Origin: Rhexocercosporidium sp. MPI-PUGE-AT-0058
Lineage: Eukaryota > Ascomycota > Leotiomycetes > Helotiales
NCBI GenBank assembly: GCA_020746875.1
Contig: JAGTJL010000027.1
Location: forward strand, 372,001-436,000
DNA: 64,000 nucleotides
Direction of reading: 5' to 3'
Under the pieces are notes generated by a model, which did no database searches, was not told the DNA's origin, and saw only the letters and a program-made list of their open reading frames with translations. Positions 58,835-64,000 of the stretch are shown here, piece after piece (position 1 is the first letter of the stretch; each line of letters starts with the position of its first letter). A program made the translations under genes and the position numbers.

Positions 58835-61282
58835 CCGTATAAACTGTAATATAGCGCCACCCTCGCTGAACTCGCCATCCTGCATATAGCGCCAGGTCTA
58901 ATTGTATCACCTTGACACGGGTTATGATATATCGCCATGGCGGATTAAGAATTCCTGGGTTGGGTACTGGAAATTCGCGTATTTTAGGTGTAAACAAAAG
59001 TATCCATTTATGTAACTAATCATCCCCTACTCCTCCGTAACATCTGCTATGTCTTGATCTTCCTGTCCTGACTCTTCCTCTGACGAATCAAACTCTGAAT
59101 CAGAGTCAAAAGCACTCTCTACATCGTTGTCTATATCTGTCGTAACGTCGTCTTCCTTCTCTTGTCGTTGAACCTGTTTCTCCTCCGCTGAAATATACGT
59201 CCCTTCAACTATAATTGTATCTCCTTCAAGCTCGTCGTCGTCGGGGATAAGTATGAGGTTCGCAGAAGAAGAGGAGGTATAATCTCCGACAGCGATATTC
59301 GGGAGGTCTTTAATCTTGAGGTCGCTATCTTCAGAGCCGTCAGGGTTTAACGATAAACCAAGGTTTCTAAAGGTGTTAACGATAGTCTGTTTGTGATCAG
59401 TATGAATACGTAACCAGGCCTCTCCTACCCATTTTGTAAGTATAATTCTTCGGTCTTGAATAGAGTACTCATTATTATTCTACTTCTCCAGGTTTTGATC
59501 GATGTGAACCTCTTCTAACTCCTTGATTATAGCCTTCAAAAGTGAGTTGATGGCAACATCAAGCACTTGAACGTAGCCGGTACAACCGCCGGGGATAATA
59601 GACAAGGTGACGTTGAGCTTTGCGAATTCAGCTCGAATCTGCTGATTTAACATCTCTGCGTGTAGCCTTCTCGCTTTCGCCTTCGCAGATTCGTTCGTAG
59701 GAGCTTTCTTTCCGGTGTGTTTGTGAGGGGCAAAAGCGTCGAGGACGAGAAGACGAGGTTCTTGATCTGAGAGAGGGTATTCCGAAGCATGTGAGTAGTC
59801 TTGTCTGATCCAATTGATGAGATTCTCGGAATTAGCGTATGCTTTATCGTTCCAGATCACCTTAACCGCAGGATGATATTGAGCCATCTCAAGGCGTCGA
59901 TTCTTATTCCCTTTGCCTGGTTTTCCCTTAAACATAAGCAGAGGTTTACAACGATTGATGCCATCTGCGAAGACGATAACTTGAAGGGTAGCTTGCCGTT
60001 TGTCCCAGCCACTTCTCGCGGTCCGTAAGGTGACAGTACGAGAGCCTTTACTAGCGTAAGTACGGCCTTTTTGGAACTCAAAAGCAAGCGGTGTTTGGTC
60101 CATATTCGCAATCTCAGAGAGCTTATATCTTCCCATAACAGGTACAGACGGAGGACGAGGTTTCCCACAATCAGAGGTAGGGGTGACGATAGTGTTTCGA
60201 CGGTTGAATTGGAGCCAGTTGACGATAATATTCCGAAGCTCTTCAGGTGCCTTTTGAGCTCGTTTAGTGCTTGCTCTGAAGGAGATTCCGTGACGGTGTT
60301 TGAAGCCAATTAGCCAGCCAGGAGACCATCGAAATCCAAGGTATAGATTCAGACCTCCTTCCCTACGAATAACACGCTCAGGATGAAGCTCACCATATAT
60401 CTGCTTAGCATTCCGAATCAACCATTTGGCAGAGATGGCACGTCCTTTGAGTCGAGCCTCGTCGAATCTCATTTTCAGCTTTATTTCCATCTCCAGCTCT
60501 TTGACTTTACCCCACGGCTTGCGGACACGATATGTTCCCCTCTTTTGGCGCAAAATCTCGCTCTTTTTCTTGATCCAGCCTCGGAATGTTGACCTTGGGA
60601 TACACAGTTTACGTGCCGCATATCGAATGGTAATACGCTCGTCGGTGCCATCTTTGAGTTGACGGTATGTAGTCTCCCAATACGTGATCGCTGCTAACTT
60701 ATATTCTCGAGAATAGGAGTATCGTTTCCGAGTAACGTAGTCGTCGAATTCCGAATCTGCGAAGCCGTCTATATCATCGTCCTCAATTCCTTCCTCAATA
60801 ACAAGTCGACTCGCACGCTCTTGATCTCCAGGCTCCCCGACGCCTTGAGCGTCTTGTTGAATTCGCCATTGAGCCAATTGCTTTATTGTCTCTTGTTCGC
60901 CAACTCCCCCAATATACTTGCGGCCCAGAACACGCTGAGAGCGAGTTGTTTTGTCTTTCGCAGACGGTCCAGGTCGAGAGCGAGGTTTAAGAGGTTGTAA
61001 AAGGCCTTGCAGATTCAAGGTAGCTTGACCGGGTGGTAAAGGACCTGCAAGAATACGCGGAATTGGAGGCATATTAACGATATCATATAAAAGAGTGTTG
61101 TTTTAGGATAAAGGTATAGTCAAAGGATGTAGAGGAAGTCATTAAGAAGAGGGTATTTTAGTGGGGATTTAGGGGGAAATTATGATCTACAACGCCACCC
61201 TTGACTACAGCGCCAGGTCTAAAACTATCGATTTACCACCAAAAAGATACAGCGCCATGGCGCTATATTACAGTTTATACGG
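58835..61282 (-). mobile_element. Pogo-type DNA transposon with TA target duplication
   Basis: 2448 bp. Perfect 25-bp terminal inverted repeats (58835-58859 and 61258-61282) start CCGTATAAACTG and end with AGCGCCA. TA duplications lie at 58833-58834 and 61283-61284. Subterminal motifs repeat at both ends in the same orientation: CGCCACCCT followed by GCGCCAGGTCTAA (58854-58903 and 61192-61221), and the palindrome CGCCATGGCG (58933-58942 and 61253-61262). They are likely transposase binding sites. It carries one transposase gene on the minus strand. Removing it rejoins the Tc1-like reading, which proves nested insertion. Confidence 0.93.
59027..61072 (-). CDS. Pogo/Fot-type transposase with one in-frame stop
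   Basis: 530 codons from ATG 61072 to a TAG at 59480-59482. The same frame continues without a break for 150 more codons to TAG 59027-59029, an acidic tail (LILIPDDDELEG, EEEESGQED-like). An N-terminal basic linker is followed by a CENP-B-like helix-turn-helix (EYKLAAITYWETTY, RYAARKLCIPRSTFRGWIKKK) and a Tc5-type DNA-binding part (RWSPGWLIGFKHRHGIS). The DDE domain has NMDQTPLAFEF, VIVFADGINRCKPLLMF, RLLVLDAFAPHKH and GGCTGYVQVLDVAIN, with three Asp as catalytic candidates. All catalytic parts precede the stop. The stop follows AAG and may come from CAG by one C-to-T change in a CpA context, as RIP does. Activity of the shorter form is possible but unproven. Confidence 0.88.
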
Positions 61283-61607
61283 TAGAGGATAATAGTACAG
61301 TTCATGGAAAGACGAATACTTCGCAGAATCATGGACTTTGTAATGCCGTACGCTTAGAATGCCATATATACACTGGCCTTCTTGCTCGCCAGACCTTAAT
61401 TTAATTGAGAATATTCGGCGGGTTTTAAAGTAAAAGCTAAGAAGTCGGAATCCTTATGGTGGTTGGAATCTTAAAGACTTAAAAAGGGCTATATTAGATA
61501 TTTGGGAGAATGAGATTTTTATTAACTTAATCAATAGATTCGTTGATACAATGCCTCAAAGGCTAGCAAAGGTCAGACAAAGAAAGGGAGGGCCATTAGG
61601 ATGGTAA

Positions 61608-62395
61608 ATCAGAGGATATTGTTCTCGAGGGCGAGCTCTTAGTCGTACCCTCTACGAAAGCAGATCTGAAGTATTAGGCTACTTCCCTTGAAGTGGGTGC
61701 AGTTCCAATCCCAAGGGAGTTGACTATACCCTAGTGGCACTTTGAACTTCCGCCAGAGCTCATAGGCTTTGGAATCAAGAGCTAAGTTTGAGTGATCTGT
61801 ATGTTCCTCCCGGGAGAAGTCTTGGTGTCTGTAATATAACGCGAAGAGCATGTCGAGATCTGGACGTATCGTAAAATGTTTGGTCGTGGTCTTTTCATTC
61901 CCCGGGGAAAGTAGTAAGCGGATTACTTTGATATTACCGGCGGTCATCAGCATTTTCCGAGCTTTTGCCCTATACCGCCTTGACGATCACGTCCTCACGA
62001 GAAGCCCCTGATCCCATGTCAGCGGTAGCGAAGCTTATAGATACAGTAACTTGCTACTACTGTTAGTTTATAATAGAGGATACGAGATCCTCTTAGATTA
62101 TGTATCACACTGGGTTGGAAGACGATTCGGCACCTTCTAGTCGGGGGAACACGTGAGACCCTGAACAGATCTCTCCTCTACGAAAAATATTGGAGTTAAA
62201 TGACGAGAAGCTTAAAGTAGTACAACGACGATGGACCTTGATTAGCAATGGAAGACATTCCTAGGGTCTAGAAACTGCTCATGTACAACACATAAGGTCG
62301 GATCTTGGGCGGCAGCGAGGTTGATTATATGTAAGTCCTTTAGCTTCCATAATCCAAGACTAATTGCTTCCTTCCTTTGTCACAAGAAGCCTGAG
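61608..62395. other. Unassigned region between relics
   Basis: A minus-strand frame of 104 codons (61953-61639; RPDLDMLFALYYRHQDFSRE, LALDSKAYELWRKFKVPLGY) looks coding but matches no family I know. The rest is AT-rich. Confidence 0.35.
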
Positions 62396-63130
62396 CTACA
62401 TGTCTTCCCGTTCATCATACCTCTGTCTGAGACTTTTCAGCTCTTCTTCCACCTCCCGTCGCCTTTGCTGTTCCGTTTTACATTTCTCCCGCTCATTAAT
62501 TACCATATCAGTCAGCTGCTCTCGTGAATAGCCTTCCAAATTGTCTTCCTCTCCAATTTCCTTCTCCGGATCCACTATCTATAAAAGGGTGTTCCTATCT
62601 TGCCCTTTGACTCGATTTACGTTCTTAGATAGTTTTCTATAACCACGGCGAAGATGAGCCTCCAAATTGTCCTTCCTAGTAAACCCCTTTTCGAACTGAG
62701 AACATCCTTGCTTATAGCAGAAATGAGTTGCAGACTTGTTATGAATACTAGATTGGTGTCGATCGACATCTCTCTGAGACTTAAACGACTTTGCGCAGTT
62801 CTTGCAAGGAAATCGATTCATATGCGGCAAGTCGGGAGTCACTAATCTGGCAGACCTATAGCAACATGAGTCGAAATGATCAGGTTTTTGGTACAAAGTG
62901 CTTATGGCTGGGTACCTATTCAATTCATGCTCCGGATAACGACTATCCGTTGTACTCAAATCAGGTATACTAGTAGCAGCCTGAAATCCGTCATTTAGAG
63001 GTAAAGCCCAAAAAGGTCTTGTTTCAATTAAACTACCTAGGCTTACTCTATTATCAACGTCATGAGCGAGAAGGCCACCAAACGGCTCCGGATATATGTT
63101 CCAAAAATGGTCTTCGGGCGTACCTAACAC
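62396..63130 (-). CDS. C2H2 zinc-finger protein, 5' end unresolved
   Basis: Exons 63130-62621 (5' border uncertain) and 62578-62396. The 42-bp intron (GTAAAT...TATAG) is phase 0 and contains an in-frame TAG, so retention truncates the protein. Two C2H2 fingers are visible: CKNCAKSFKSQRDVDRHQSSIH and CYKQGCSQFEKGFTRKDNLEAHLRR. The C-terminal exon is a charged coiled coil (GYSREQLTDMVINEREKC, EQQRRREVEEELKSLRQRY). There is no in-frame ATG at the 5' edge; a stop lies just upstream, so either an upstream exon joins near 63130 or the gene has lost its start. It is likely a DNA-binding protein, perhaps tied to the repeat island. No RIP-like stops are seen in the finger region. Confidence 0.65.
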
Positions 63131-64000
63131 TCGTCAGCAGTGCTGTCGAGAGAGACAAGGGTCAATATGACGTACAGTTCGTGCTCGCGGGCCACGTTGA
63201 ATTGGTAGAGTTACACTACTGTTACTACTATCTTATATTCACTGGCAGCGGGGTTGATAGTAATAACAAGTAGTATAACTCAACTACGTGCACGCGAGCA
63301 ACGAGCGATTCTGATATATGCTCTATCGCTGCCTGTACGGATTCTCACTAAGACTAATTGGCCATAGTGATTCTGATAAATAAATTGGTTTATTCTTTGC
63401 TATTAGACCGAGTCTGTTTGTCGAATATGGCAAGCCACGGGCTGCTGAAAAGTCAGTTTTTTTTTAAAGATGAAGTGAGTAAGTTGAAAGTTTCTGTAAT
63501 ACAGAAGAAAGGTAACTAGTTCTAGTGAGTAGCAAGTAGAGATATATAAGAGAGACCTACGTTCTAAGATTAATTGCTTAAATATCAGGTCTGGGAATTT
63601 ACACGCCGCGGCCGAGGCAATATATAAGGCAAAGCAAGGCAAAACAAGGCCAAGGCAATCAAGGCAAAAGGGCAGAGTGAGACAGGCCAAGCAGCAACAT
63701 TAGACTTAAATCAGTATTAGGAATTACCATCAGGCTTCTGATTTTAGCCATCCTCCTTGGTGCATACTAATTCGGTTAATTATCCCTCGGCTGCTGGCAA
63801 CTCCGGATTTCCGAACCCGTTTTTCTCGGTCTTGGCATAGAACTTCAGCATACCTTATCTGTTAATATAAGTTAACTTATCAAATAAGCATTGACTACTC
63901 GCGAAGATGACAAGCTTCTAATGATATGAGAAAGCAGCTCAAATCAGGTAAGGAATTAATCTCTTCGTCCGTTATATTTATATTTCGGTAGAGTCTATCA
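63131..64000. other. Right edge of the window, no gene recognised
   Basis: AT-rich. A run rich in AAGGC units (about 63610-63672, like AAGGCAAAGCAAGGCAAAAC) stands out as an irregular tandem repeat; short relic frames on either strand show no motif. Confidence 0.4.

Larger units (their letters stand above)
58600..61607 (+). pseudogene. Decayed Tc1/mariner-type transposase split by another transposon
   Basis: The 5' part (about 58600-58832) reads VMAWAAIGYGYKSKIYFC, EGEGKGFT-stop-KKYANQIL-stop-GLLKEIFEQSGDFFF. The 3' part (61285-61607) reads VEDNSTVHGKT, then in another frame HWPSCSPDLNLIENIRRVLK, PYGGWNLKDLKRAILDIWENEIF and DTMPQRLAKVRQRKGGPLGW. D-N-(x)-H and WP-SPDLN-IEN are the second and third catalytic-site blocks of the DDE transposases of Tc1-like elements. 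Stops sit at former Gln/Arg codons. A pogo-type element (58835-61282) entered between SGDFFF and VEDNS. Confidence 0.82.

Overview
The window is nuclear DNA of a filamentous ascomycete (Pezizomycotina). Genes carry short introns of about 45-60 bp with GT/AG borders and CTNAC-like branch points. Families include Zn(II)2Cys6 regulators, HET-domain proteins, DUF1996 secreted proteins, GMC oxidoreductases and a gephyrin-type Mo-cofactor protein. Old repeats show C-to-T decay typical of RIP, with CAA/CAG/CGA codons turned into stops. A helotialean (Leotiomycetes) source is a guess from general resemblance. Exon borders were deduced by reading splice signals and reading-frame continuity; none was tested against transcripts.

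Layout. (1) 0-7 kb: a VHS-GAT endocytic adaptor (minus) and a type II membrane glycosyltransferase-like gene (plus). (2) 8-34 kb: an accessory stretch with a Zn2Cys6 regulator, a secreted PAF-acetylhydrolase-like esterase, a broken short-chain reductase, two GMC oxidoreductases (the second with a damaged 5' splice site), a broken HET-domain gene, a secreted Kex2-type cysteine-rich peptide precursor, a FucP-type sugar transporter, a DUF1996 secreted protein and a frameshifted secreted glycerophosphodiesterase. Four of about ten genes here are damaged. (3) 35-52 kb: conserved housekeeping-type genes: an FMP42/SLC43-like transporter, myo-inositol oxygenase, a vacuolar amino-acid transporter, a SNF2-family ATPase, a PTC7-like phosphatase and a gephyrin-like Mo-cofactor enzyme. 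(4) 52-64 kb: a repeat island. Long inverted repeats (52007 and 58399) bracket a RIP-decayed HET-NB-ARC-TPR (NLR-like) gene. That gene is interrupted by a solo LTR and by a young gag-only LTR element with identical LTRs. A 432-bp MITE with about 105-bp perfect inverted repeats lies downstream. Next to it, a pogo-type transposon with TA target duplication sits inside an older, decayed Tc1/mariner transposase. A C2H2 zinc-finger gene follows.

How the genes relate. Secreted or membrane proteins for carbon and lipid use cluster in 8-34 kb beside one regulator and incompatibility genes, which looks like fast-changing accessory DNA. No complete biosynthetic cluster is visible: there is no PKS, NRPS or terpene synthase. 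The least ordinary protein is the peptide precursor at 24548-25149. Its six-cysteine C-terminus appears only after removing a 47-bp intron that can also be read through.
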